Source: DASXYU01 sp036502295 (lineage in GTDB: Bacteria > Actinomycetota > Actinomycetes > Mycobacteriales > Jatrophihabitantaceae). From it: 52,479 bases of DNA. The notes under the pieces are model-generated. The model was not told the origin of the DNA, did no database searches, and saw only the letters and a program-made list of their open reading frames with translations. The DNA lies in assembly GCA_036502295.1 (NCBI GenBank), contig DASXYU010000021.1:1-52479 (forward strand). The letters run 5' to 3'. The translations under genes were made by a program, and so were the position numbers. Shown here piece after piece: positions 16,501 through 23,695 of this stretch; within the stretch, counting starts at the first letter, position 1, and each line of letters opens with the position of its first letter.

Positions 16501-16849
16501 GCGGGCGGTCGCCGGCGTGCGGTTCCGGGCGTGGGCGCCGCCGTCGGCACTGCACCCGATGATCGGAATCCACTCCCCCCTCGTCTTCGACGTCATCGAC
16601 ACGTGGAACCATCGTTCTATGGGCGGCTGCACCTACCACGTCGTGCACCCGGGAGGGCGCGCCTACGACGTGCTGCCCATCAACGCCAATGAGGCGGAGG
16701 CACGGCGTGCATCGCGCTTCTTCGCCGGTGGGCACAGCTCTGGTAAGGCGGACGTCATCTACCCGTCCGCGTCGGCCGAGCAGCTGTACACCTTGGACCT
16801 GCGCCGAGTGCGCTACACCGATTCGCGCGGCTCGCGCGGCGCACGGTAA
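13532..16849 (+). CDS. Transglutaminase-like / DUF2126 putative amidoligase
   Basis: 1105 residues, similar in layout to mycobacterial Rv2566. An N-terminal transglutaminase beta domain (about 1-90) is followed by the protease-like core with Cys187 (GSIGSCRDSGW), His233 (DLHAWAEVYLPG) and Asp249 (WVGLDATSG). A repeat-rich linker (about 555-590, SSTTAVTPSSTSAVTP) precedes the DUF2126 region, which includes GEPTFV, HTGTGGGSHVTLGG, RPDLLVSMLTYFQHHPSLSYL and LRSFEMQPHPQ. DUF2126 proteins have been predicted to be amidoligases related to glutamine synthetase. The product is unknown. Intracellular by lack of a signal peptide. Confidence 0.88.
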   Translation: MAVQVALEHTTTYRFDRLVGLGPHVVRLRPAPHCRTPILSYSMSVTPEPHFVNWQQDVYGNHLARIVFPERATELSITIDVIADLTVINPFDFFVEEYAETYPFTYSESLARDLEPYRRTVTEPGTSTIGPAVAKFIEHQRPEPGIRTVQFLADLTQALSKSVEYTVRLEPGVYTPEQTLTGSIGSCRDSGWLLVAMLRELGFAARFVSGYLVQLSSDDPADGGPAKDFTDLHAWAEVYLPGAGWVGLDATSGLFAGEGHIPLSATPEPSDSAPIAGTVDPCISQMDFSNVVRRFREPPRTTLPYTDAQWQAVLTLGDEVDADLATGDVRLTIGGEPTFVAAGSDAEPEWSTDADGPEKRAMAAALTERLKAHYAPAGVVHHGQGKWYPGEPLPRWQAAITWRKDGEPLWHDASLLSSPAAEVRTPATTDQAGLLLRGIATRLGIGAGFVLPAYEDELLALANEVRLPVGDPPSEAVEDLEPGAIAGWVLPLHRSEDDERWATAEWRFRRGRLVLVGGTSPVGLRLPLDSIAWTPPKARPEAAAPFEVDEALPVVSAGGTSRSPGSSTTAVTPSSTSAVTPVEEAPTTALAVEVRNKQVYIFLPPLDAFSHAIEVLAAVEGAAAELGVPVVLEGYQLPGDPRVSTISVAPDPGVIEVNVHPVTSWRELVAVTTDLDGDAREVGLATEKFMLDGTHTGTGGGSHVTLGGPTPADSPLLRRPDLLVSMLTYFQHHPSLSYLFSGRFIGPTSQAPRVDEARHDSLYELEIAFDQLDRLRSEQDDELDEPRPWYVDRALRHLLVDLTGNTHRAEFCIDKLYSPDSSRGRLGLLELRSFEMQPHPQLTLVQTLLIRALVARFWKTPYRAPLVRWGTALHDRFLLPAFAAADIGDVVDDLRAHGFAFEKEWFEPFMEFRFARLGRVDVGPVSLELRSAVEPWHVLGEEATAGGTARYVDSSVERVQVEVSGHTPGRHVVTCNGVALPLHSVAGGDERAVAGVRFRAWAPPSALHPMIGIHSPLVFDVIDTWNHRSMGGCTYHVVHPGGRAYDVLPINANEAEARRASRFFAGGHSSGKADVIYPSASAEQLYTLDLRRVRYTDSRGSRGAR
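15199..15276 (+). repeat. In-frame repeat tract within the DUF2126 gene
   Basis: GCTGGGGGTACCTCCCGC at 15199-15216 resembles the intergenic element at 23632-23657. Two 24-bp units (15229-15252, 15253-15276; 18 of 24 identical) follow and encode STTAVTPS and STSAVTPV. The tract encodes a flexible linker between the transglutaminase and DUF2126 parts. Confidence 0.55.
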
Positions 16850-16860
16850 TCACCTCTCCG

Positions 16861-19398
16861 ATGAGTTCTGGGCTCTTCGAGGCCTACGTCCGGCCACGGC
16901 TGGACGGCGCCGAGCGTTGGGACGAGATGGTCGACCAGACCCTCGGGGTCCGCGACGCGTGGCAGTCGGTCGGGGAGGCGCTCACCCCGCTTGACCCGAG
17001 CGGACTCAGCGCACAGGCGCGGGCGGTGTCCGACCTGCTGGCGGCCGAAGGCGTCACGTACCGGCCGTACGGCCGCGACAACGACCAGCCGTGGCAGGTC
17101 GATCCGGTACCGATGCTCGTCGACGAGACCGAGTGGGCACGGATCGAACCGGGCCTCATTCAGCGCACCGAACTGCTCGACCTCATCCTCACCGACCTCT
17201 ACGGCCCTCGCCGCCTCATCACCGAGCGACTGCTGCCGCCGGAGATCGTCTACGGCCACAGCGGATTCGTCCGCGCGGTCGATCAGTTGCGCCTGCGATC
17301 CGCGCGGCAACTGTTCATGTCGGCCGCGGATCTGGTCCGCGGGCCGGACGGGCAGTGGCAGGTGGTCGCCGACCGCACGCAGGCACCATCGGGAACGGGC
17401 TACACCATGGCGGGTCGACGCGCGGTCTCGCGGACCCTTCCGGCGCTGTATCGCGACGCCCCGATCCGGCGCATCAGTCCCTTCTTCGAGGCGATGCGCG
17501 ACTCGCTGCAGGACCTTGCCCCCGCTGCCTCGGACGTGCCTCGCGTCGTCCTGCTCACCTCTGGCGCGGCGAGCGAAACCGCCTTCGACCAGGCTTACCT
17601 GGCCTCGCTCCTCGGCGTGCCGCTCGTCGAGGGCTCCGATCTGTTGGTCGAGGACGGCCGGGTGTGGCAGCGATCCATCGGCCGACTCGCACCGGTCGAC
17701 GTCATCCTGCGGCGAGTCGACGCCTGGTTCTGCGATCCGCTCGAACTGCGCCCGGATTCGCAGCTCGGTGTGCCGGGTCTGATCGAAGCGGCGCGACTGG
17801 GCGCGGTCTCCGTCGTGAACAGCCTCGGTTCGGGCGTGCTGGAGAACCCGGCTCTGTACCCGTACCTGCCCAAGCTCTCCGAGGCACTGCTCGACGAAGA
17901 GCTCGCGATCGACTCGGTGCCGACCTGGTGGTGCGGAGATCCGGTCGCGATGCGCCACGTCCTGGCGAACCTGCCGAGTCTCATCACGAAGCCGATCGCG
18001 CGCGATGTGATCGCGAACAGCCGGCTCGGCTGGGAGCTCTCCGGTGCGGAGCTTGATGAACTCGCTGCGCGTATCCAGCATGAACCGCACAACTGGGTGG
18101 CGCAGGCGGCGATCGAGGCGAGCGTGGCGCCGGCCGTCACCAGTCACGGCCTCGAGCCGCTGCCCATCAATCTGCGGTGCTTCGCCGTCGCCAGCGGCAA
18201 CACCTACCGCGTGATGGCCGGCGGTATGTCCCGCGTCTCGCCGAACCCGAGCGCCCGTATCGTCCTGCCGCGTCAGGGTGCGGCGGTGAAGGACATCTGG
18301 GTGCTTTCCTCGGCGCCCACCGGGCCGATCGGCGAGGACGCGGCGCGGTTGCGGCACGGTCGCGTGGCGGCTGCGGTCTCGCCCCGTGTCGCCGAGACCC
18401 TGTTCTGGCTCGGGCGCTACGCCGAACGGGCTGAGGATGTCTCGCGGCTCATCGCGGTCGCGGACAACCTTGCCCGTGACGAGCACGCCGGGCGTGACGC
18501 CAACGTCATACGCGCCGGCTCCATCATGCTGAGCTCCGTCTTCCAGGTCTGCGCGCCGTGGCCCCCTCTCGCGGATGGCGCCGCCCCGACCGCCGATGCG
18601 CTCTTCAGCCTCGTCTCTGACCCGTCGCGGGTCGGCAGCCTCGCGCACGATCTGCGGCGGGTACGCGAGCTCGCGAACATCAGTCGCGATCAGCTCTCGA
18701 TCGACACCTGGATCGCACTGCGGGACCTCGACGACGTGGTGGCGAGCATGAGCCATCCGGTGCGGATCGGGGCCGATCTGGGTCAGGCCATGACGCGGGT
18801 GCGTGCCGCCCTGATGGCGTTCGCAGGGCTGGCTGCCGAGTCGATGGTGCGTGACTCGGGCTGGCATTTCCTCGACGCCGGACGACGCATCGAGCGCTCG
18901 CTACAACTCTCCCGCCTGTTGGAGGCATGCCTCGTGCCCGCTCCCGCGCGCGGCGTGGCGGGGCTGGTGCAGGAGGCGGCCCTCACCGCAGCGGAGAGCA
19001 TCATCACCCACCGCCGCCGCTACCCCGCCGGCTCGGGCGCCGACACCGTGCTGGAGTTACTGCTCATCGACCGGGGCAACCCACGCTCGCTCACCTTCCA
19101 GCTCGACCTGCTCGGACGCGACCTACGGCACATTCCGGAGCCGGTGGCCGACCACAACCCGTCGGCGGAGCAGCTCACCGCATTGATCGCGCGTGTCGAC
19201 GGCCTCGATCCCGAGTCGCTTGGCCTGGTCACCGCAGGTGTGGGCGAGGAAGGACGGCGCCTCGCCCTTGAGGACGAACTGCTGCGCCTCGTCACGGACC
19301 TGCACGTGATCGCCGACTCGCTCCAGCACACCCACTTCCCGCATCAGGGTGCGCTGCGTCCCCTCGCCCAGCCCGTCCCGTTCGACGCGGTGATGTAG
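16861..19398 (+). CDS. Circularly permuted ATP-grasp plus alpha-E protein
   Basis: 845 residues, like mycobacterial Rv2567. The N-terminal ~480 residues are the circularly permuted ATP-grasp (DUF404/407): TYRPYGRDNDQPWQVDPVP, RTELLDLILTDLYGPR, PEIVYGHSGFVRAV and GQWQVVADRTQAPSGTGYTM. The C-terminal ~350 residues are the helical alpha-E domain (ETLFWLGRYAERAEDVSRLI, HRRRYPAGSGADTVLELLL, NPRSLTFQLDLL). ATP-grasp enzymes of this type are predicted to form amide bonds through acyl phosphates. It follows the DUF2126 gene by 11 bp and is certainly in the same transcription unit. No obvious ribosome site precedes the ATG. Confidence 0.9.
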   Translation: MSSGLFEAYVRPRLDGAERWDEMVDQTLGVRDAWQSVGEALTPLDPSGLSAQARAVSDLLAAEGVTYRPYGRDNDQPWQVDPVPMLVDETEWARIEPGLIQRTELLDLILTDLYGPRRLITERLLPPEIVYGHSGFVRAVDQLRLRSARQLFMSAADLVRGPDGQWQVVADRTQAPSGTGYTMAGRRAVSRTLPALYRDAPIRRISPFFEAMRDSLQDLAPAASDVPRVVLLTSGAASETAFDQAYLASLLGVPLVEGSDLLVEDGRVWQRSIGRLAPVDVILRRVDAWFCDPLELRPDSQLGVPGLIEAARLGAVSVVNSLGSGVLENPALYPYLPKLSEALLDEELAIDSVPTWWCGDPVAMRHVLANLPSLITKPIARDVIANSRLGWELSGAELDELAARIQHEPHNWVAQAAIEASVAPAVTSHGLEPLPINLRCFAVASGNTYRVMAGGMSRVSPNPSARIVLPRQGAAVKDIWVLSSAPTGPIGEDAARLRHGRVAAAVSPRVAETLFWLGRYAERAEDVSRLIAVADNLARDEHAGRDANVIRAGSIMLSSVFQVCAPWPPLADGAAPTADALFSLVSDPSRVGSLAHDLRRVRELANISRDQLSIDTWIALRDLDDVVASMSHPVRIGADLGQAMTRVRAALMAFAGLAAESMVRDSGWHFLDAGRRIERSLQLSRLLEACLVPAPARGVAGLVQEAALTAAESIITHRRRYPAGSGADTVLELLLIDRGNPRSLTFQLDLLGRDLRHIPEPVADHNPSAEQLTALIARVDGLDPESLGLVTAGVGEEGRRLALEDELLRLVTDLHVIADSLQHTHFPHQGALRPLAQPVPFDAVM

Positions 19399-19400
19399 CC

Positions 19401-19484
19401 ATGAGCGAACGTAGTGAGCTCATCAAAGAGCACGGTGCGATCGGAGCCTCGTCGGCGCCCGGAGCGAAGCGAGGACGTCGATGA
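19401..19484 (+). other. 27-codon mini-ORF bridging two genes
   Basis: It opens 2 nt after the preceding stop with MSERSELIKEHGAIG and ends in an ATGA overlap with the next gene. The DNA includes GGAGCGAAGCGAGGACG, and GGAGCGAAGC recurs (inverted relative to the genes) in the nuoI-nuoJ spacer. It may be an expanded intergenic repeat that keeps ribosomes flowing. No homology is recognised, so a functional peptide is doubtful. Confidence 0.35.
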
Positions 19485-20416
19485 GCGAGTTGCTGGGACC
19501 CGCGGAGTACGGGCCGGATGCGGAGCCGGGGGCGGCGGTGACGACCGCACGTGATTACCGGGTCGTACACGTCACGCGTTACACCTACTCCGACGACGTC
19601 AGCACGAGCTACGGTCGCGCCCACCTGCTGCCGCGCTCGACCGAGGGGCAAGCCGTCCTCGACTCCAATGTCGTCCTCACCCCTCCGGCCGATGAGTTCC
19701 GCAGCCACGTCGACTACTTCGGCAACACGTCCTCGTACTACACGGTCCGTACCTCGCACATCGAGCTCGAGGTGAGCGCGGTGAGCAACGTGCGGATCTG
19801 GCGCGAGCCGGCCTCACTCGCCGCGCTGAACGCGATGACGTGGGAGGTGGCACGTGATCAGATCGCCGACGACGTGACGATGCACGCCTACACGCTTCCC
19901 TCGCCGTTGGTACCGAGTCTGGATGAGCTCATCGCCTACGCCACGCCGAGCTTCGCCCCCGGACGTCCTCTCGGCGATGCACTGATGGAACTCGTCCACC
20001 GCATCTATACCGACTTCGCCTACGTCTCCGGGTCGACAACGGTGAAGACGCCGCTGACGGATGTCTTCGCGCAGAGGCGGGGTGTCTGCCAGGACTTCGC
20101 GCATGTCGCGATCGCCTGCCTGCGCTCGGTGGGACTGCCGACTCGTTACGTCAGCGGCTATCTCGAGACGACGCCGCCGCCCGGGATGCCGAAACTGCAG
20201 GGCGCCGACCAGTCGCATGCGTGGGCCGCGGTGCGGATCCCGGGGCTGGAGTGGGTCGACATCGACCCCACCAACGACCAGTTCGTCGACAACCGCTACA
20301 TCACCACGGCCTGGGGACGCGACTACTCCGACGTGCCGCCGCTGAAGGGCGTCATCCTCACCGACGCCAAGGACTCCACCCTGGAAGTCAGCGTCGACGT
20401 CTTTCGGGTGAACTGA
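19481..20416 (+). CDS. Bacterial transglutaminase-like cysteine peptidase
   Basis: 311 residues, similar to Rv2569c. An N-terminal transglutaminase beta domain (RVVHVTRYTYSDDVSTSYGR, about 27-105) precedes the catalytic core with Cys203 (RRGVCQDFAHVAIACLRS), His246 (QSHAWAAVRIPG) and Asp262 (WVDIDPTND). Such enzymes hydrolyse or transfer amide bonds. It probably undoes or trims what the amidoligase partners make. The ATG at 19481 is coupled to the mini-ORF; a GTG at 19538 would also fit homologous N-termini. It ends only 2 bp from the convergent nuoN stop. Confidence 0.9.
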   Translation: MSELLGPAEYGPDAEPGAAVTTARDYRVVHVTRYTYSDDVSTSYGRAHLLPRSTEGQAVLDSNVVLTPPADEFRSHVDYFGNTSSYYTVRTSHIELEVSAVSNVRIWREPASLAALNAMTWEVARDQIADDVTMHAYTLPSPLVPSLDELIAYATPSFAPGRPLGDALMELVHRIYTDFAYVSGSTTVKTPLTDVFAQRRGVCQDFAHVAIACLRSVGLPTRYVSGYLETTPPPGMPKLQGADQSHAWAAVRIPGLEWVDIDPTNDQFVDNRYITTAWGRDYSDVPPLKGVILTDAKDSTLEVSVDVFRVN

Positions 20417-20418
20417 CC

Positions 20419-22017
20419 TCAGCTGACGAGGCTTGCTGCGGCGTGACTGGCGAGGTCGAGGATCGGCTGGGGGTAGACGCCGAGGCCGACCGTGACGACC
20501 ACGCCGATGGTCAGCGCGGCGGCAGTCGCCCAGCCCGGGATCGCGACGGTGGGCGCGTTCTCCGGCGGCTCCGCGAAGTACATCATCACCACGATGCGCA
20601 GGTAGTAGAACGCGGCGACCGCCGAGAAGAGCAGTGCCACGACGACCAACGGTCCCGCGGTGTGCCAGGCGGCCTTGAAGACCTCGAACTTTCCGATGAA
20701 GCCCGAGGTGAGCGGGATGCCCGCCATCGACAGCAGCATCAGTGTCATCAGCGCGGCGAGGCCGGGGCTCTTGCGTGCCAGTCCCGACCACTGTGACAGT
20801 CGGGTCGCCTCACCGTCCGCGTCACGGACGAGTGTCAGCAGTCCGAAGGCAGCGAGCGTGGTGAAGCCGTAGGTGAGGACGTAGAAGAGGACGCTCGCGG
20901 ACGCTTCCTGGGTGACCGTCACCAGCGCGACCAGGATGAAGCCGGCGTGTGCGATCGAGGAGTACGCGAAGACGCGCTTCACGTCGGTCTGGGTAACGCC
21001 CCAGATCGCACCCACCACCATGGAGGCGATCGCCACCGACCAGATGACCGGTCGCCAGTCCCAGGTCTCGCCGAAGAAGGCAACGAAGAGGACACGCAGC
21101 AGCGCGCCGAAGGCAGCCACCTTGGTACACGCAGCCATGAAGCCGGCGACGGGAGTCGGCGCACCCTGGTAGACGTCCGGCGTCCAGCTGTGGAACGGTG
21201 CCACGCTCGCCTTGAAGAGCAGGCCGACGAGCAGCAGTGCCAGGCCCAGGTAGAGCAGGATGTCCGGCCGACTCGAGGTGCGGGTCGCCTTGGCGATCCC
21301 CGGCAGGTCGACCGTGTTCGCGTAGCCGTAGATGAGCGCCAGCCCGTAGAGGAAGAACGCGGAGGAGAAGGCGCCGAGCAGGAAGTACTTCAACGAGGCT
21401 TCCTGAGACATGAGGCGCCGGCGACGAGCCATGCCCGCCATCAGGTACAGCGGCAGCGAGAGCACCTCGAGAGCCACGAACATGACGATGAGGTTGTTCG
21501 AAACGGGGAAGATGAGCATTCCGGCGACGGCGAAGAGCAGCAATGGGAAGATCTCGGTCTGGATGCGGTCGGTCCGCGAAAGGCGCTGGTCCTCCGGGGA
21601 GCCGACAACCGCAGAGGCGGAGGCGACGATCGAACTCGTCTCGACGCTCCGCTCGGCGAGCAGCAGCGTCGCCACGATCGCCAGCGCGAGGATGGTTCCC
21701 TGCAGGAACAGGCCGGTGCCGTCGATCGCAATCGCGCCGGCGAATGGCGTCGAGCTTCCGGCGCCAGGCAGCGGTGTCGCGACGTGGGTGCCGTGCAGCA
21801 GCGCGACCGTGATGAGTGCGGCCGCAAGGCCGAGCACCGTGATGGCGAGCTGCGCGACGAACCGCTCACGACGCGGGACGAGCGCCTCGACGAGGACACC
21901 GAGCAGCGCGGCGCCGATCACGATGAAGATCGGGGCGAGTGCGTGGTAGGCGACGTGTGGCGTCGGGATGGTCTGGGTCGTCGCGGCAAGCTGGGCCGAC
22001 AGGACTCCGGCTGTCAC
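20419..22017 (-). CDS. nuoN: NADH-quinone oxidoreductase subunit N
   Basis: 532 residues, an antiporter-like membrane subunit with about 14 hydrophobic segments. The conserved proton-channel region reads LFKASVAPFHSWTPDVYQGAP followed by TPVAGFMAACTKVAAFGALLR, with KRVFAYSSIAHAGF further on. It forms one of three proton-pumping modules of complex I. The GTG start overlaps the nuoM stop by GTGA. It is the last gene of the nuo operon. Confidence 0.97.
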   Translation of the reverse strand: MTAGVLSAQLAATTQTIPTPHVAYHALAPIFIVIGAALLGVLVEALVPRRERFVAQLAITVLGLAAALITVALLHGTHVATPLPGAGSSTPFAGAIAIDGTGLFLQGTILALAIVATLLLAERSVETSSIVASASAVVGSPEDQRLSRTDRIQTEIFPLLLFAVAGMLIFPVSNNLIVMFVALEVLSLPLYLMAGMARRRRLMSQEASLKYFLLGAFSSAFFLYGLALIYGYANTVDLPGIAKATRTSSRPDILLYLGLALLLVGLLFKASVAPFHSWTPDVYQGAPTPVAGFMAACTKVAAFGALLRVLFVAFFGETWDWRPVIWSVAIASMVVGAIWGVTQTDVKRVFAYSSIAHAGFILVALVTVTQEASASVLFYVLTYGFTTLAAFGLLTLVRDADGEATRLSQWSGLARKSPGLAALMTLMLLSMAGIPLTSGFIGKFEVFKAAWHTAGPLVVVALLFSAVAAFYYLRIVVMMYFAEPPENAPTVAIPGWATAAALTIGVVVTVGLGVYPQPILDLASHAAASLVS

Positions 22018-23594
22018 TTCACTCCTCCGGCCACATTCTGAAGATCGGGGCTGAGCTTCGGCGCCGGGTCCGTCTTATGGACGTCCGACAGCGTGTCCTT
22101 CACCGCGGGGTTGATCACGTTGAGCACCGGCTTCGGATAGACGCCCAGGAAGACGATCAGGACGATCAGCGGAGCGACCGCGAAGATCTCGCGGAGGTTG
22201 ACGTCCTTGAACTTCATCACCTTCTCGCTCACCGTGCCCTGGAACGTCCTCTGGTAGAGGTACAGGACGTAGATCGCGGCGAGGACGATGCCCGTGGTGG
22301 CGACGATCGCCAAGCCCTTGTGGCGGGTGAAGGTGCCGACCAGCACGAGGAACTCGCTGATGAAGGTGCTCATGCCGGGCAGCGCCAGGGCGGAGAGACC
22401 TGCGAGCAGGAACAGCCCCGAGAGCACCGGGGTCACCTTCGCGGCACCGCCGTAGTCATCGACGTTGCGGCTCTTGCCGCGGCTGATGAGCAGGCCGACG
22501 ACGAGGAAGACGGCTCCGGTCGAGAGGCCGTGATTCACCATGTAGAGCACGGCACCGCTGCCGCCCTGCGTGGTGAAGGCGAAGATGCCGAGGCCGATGA
22601 AGCCGAAGTGGGCCACCGACGTATAGGAGACCAGGCGTTTCATATCGCGCTGACCGATCGCCAAGAACGCCGCATAGAGCACGCCGATCACCGACAGGAT
22701 CATCACCGTCGGGGCGAAGTAGCGCGATGCCGCGGGGAACAACGGCAGGCAGTAGCGCAGGAAGCCGAAGGTGCCGACCTTGTCGAGGACGCCGACGAGC
22801 AGCGCAGCCCCTCCGGCAGGTGCCTCGGCTCCGGCATCGGGCAGCCAGGTGTGGAACGGAACCAGCGGCGCCTTGATCGCGAAGGCGACGAAGAAGCCGA
22901 GGAAGAGCCACTTCTGCGTGGTGTTGTCCGGCACCTTGCCGATGAGGTCGGTGATCGCGAAGCTGCTGGACCCCGTCGTGATGTAGAGGCCGATCACCGA
23001 GGCGAGCATCAGCAGGCCGCCGAGCAGCGAGTAGAGGAAGAACTTCACCGCCGCGTACTGCCGCTTCGGTCCGCCGAAGGCGCCGATGATGAAGTACATC
23101 GGCACGAGCATCGCTTCGAAGAAGACGTAGAAGAGGAAGACGTCCGTGGCGGCGAAGACGCCGATCATGAAGAACTCGAGCAGCAGGATCAGCCCGAAGA
23201 AGGTGGCCGGGTTGCGCTTGCGCGTCACCGTGCCCGGCGCCTCTTCGGCTCCTTCCTCGGTGTCGAAACTGTTCCACGACGCGAGGATCACCGCCGGCAC
23301 CAGGACGACGGACATGCCGATGAGGACGAGCGCGATGCCGTCGACGCCGAAGGCCAGGTGCACACCGAGCGCCTTGATCCAGGTCCAGCTTCCCTCGAAC
23401 TGGAAGCGCTTGGCATGGGTACCCGTATCGAAGGCGATGCCGATGACGAGGGTGTAGACGACGACCGCAAGCGAAAGCGTCAGTGAGATCCACTTGGCGA
23501 GGCGCGCGCGCTCCTTGAGACCGAAGACGACCAGCGACCCTAGCAGCGGGATCAGCAGAAGGATGATCAGCGCGACATTGTGCTCGGTTGTCAC
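22014..23594 (-). CDS. nuoM: NADH-quinone oxidoreductase subunit M
   Basis: 526 residues, membrane proton-pumping subunit. Motifs include FFEAMLVPMYFIIGAFGG, AFAIKAPLVPFHTWLPDAG, DMKRLVSYTSVAHFGFIGLG and YMVNHGLSTGAVFLVVG. The GTG start has a good GGGAGGTGAAGC ribosome site that lies inside the segment apparently inserted between nuoL and nuoM, so translation of this gene may now depend on that segment. Confidence 0.97.
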   Translation of the reverse strand: MTTEHNVALIILLLIPLLGSLVVFGLKERARLAKWISLTLSLAVVVYTLVIGIAFDTGTHAKRFQFEGSWTWIKALGVHLAFGVDGIALVLIGMSVVLVPAVILASWNSFDTEEGAEEAPGTVTRKRNPATFFGLILLLEFFMIGVFAATDVFLFYVFFEAMLVPMYFIIGAFGGPKRQYAAVKFFLYSLLGGLLMLASVIGLYITTGSSSFAITDLIGKVPDNTTQKWLFLGFFVAFAIKAPLVPFHTWLPDAGAEAPAGGAALLVGVLDKVGTFGFLRYCLPLFPAASRYFAPTVMILSVIGVLYAAFLAIGQRDMKRLVSYTSVAHFGFIGLGIFAFTTQGGSGAVLYMVNHGLSTGAVFLVVGLLISRGKSRNVDDYGGAAKVTPVLSGLFLLAGLSALALPGMSTFISEFLVLVGTFTRHKGLAIVATTGIVLAAIYVLYLYQRTFQGTVSEKVMKFKDVNLREIFAVAPLIVLIVFLGVYPKPVLNVINPAVKDTLSDVHKTDPAPKLSPDLQNVAGGVK

Positions 23595-23695
23595 GCTTCA
23601 CCTCCCACAACTACCAGCATCCCTGCGCGGCGCTGGGGGTGCTCCCGCCAATGGGGGCGTAGCCGACAGGGGAGAGCGTTTACTCCGGTTGTCAC
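23585..23695. repeat. Repeat insertion between nuoL and nuoM flanked by a 10-bp direct repeat
   Basis: CGGTTGTCAC occurs at 23585-23594 (nuoM start, minus-strand GTGACAACCG) and at 23686-23695 (nuoL stop). The 91 bp between hold GCTGGGGGTGCTCCCGCC (23632-23649), similar to the tract at 15199. Removing one repeat plus the 91 bp recreates a GTGA stop/start overlap, the form used at other nuo junctions. This looks like an insertion with target-site duplication. Confidence 0.6.

Noticed and set aside
16813..18867. 684-codon frame opposite the ATP-grasp gene
   Set aside because: Arg/His/Asp-rich sequence without domains, wholly antisense to a conserved protein.
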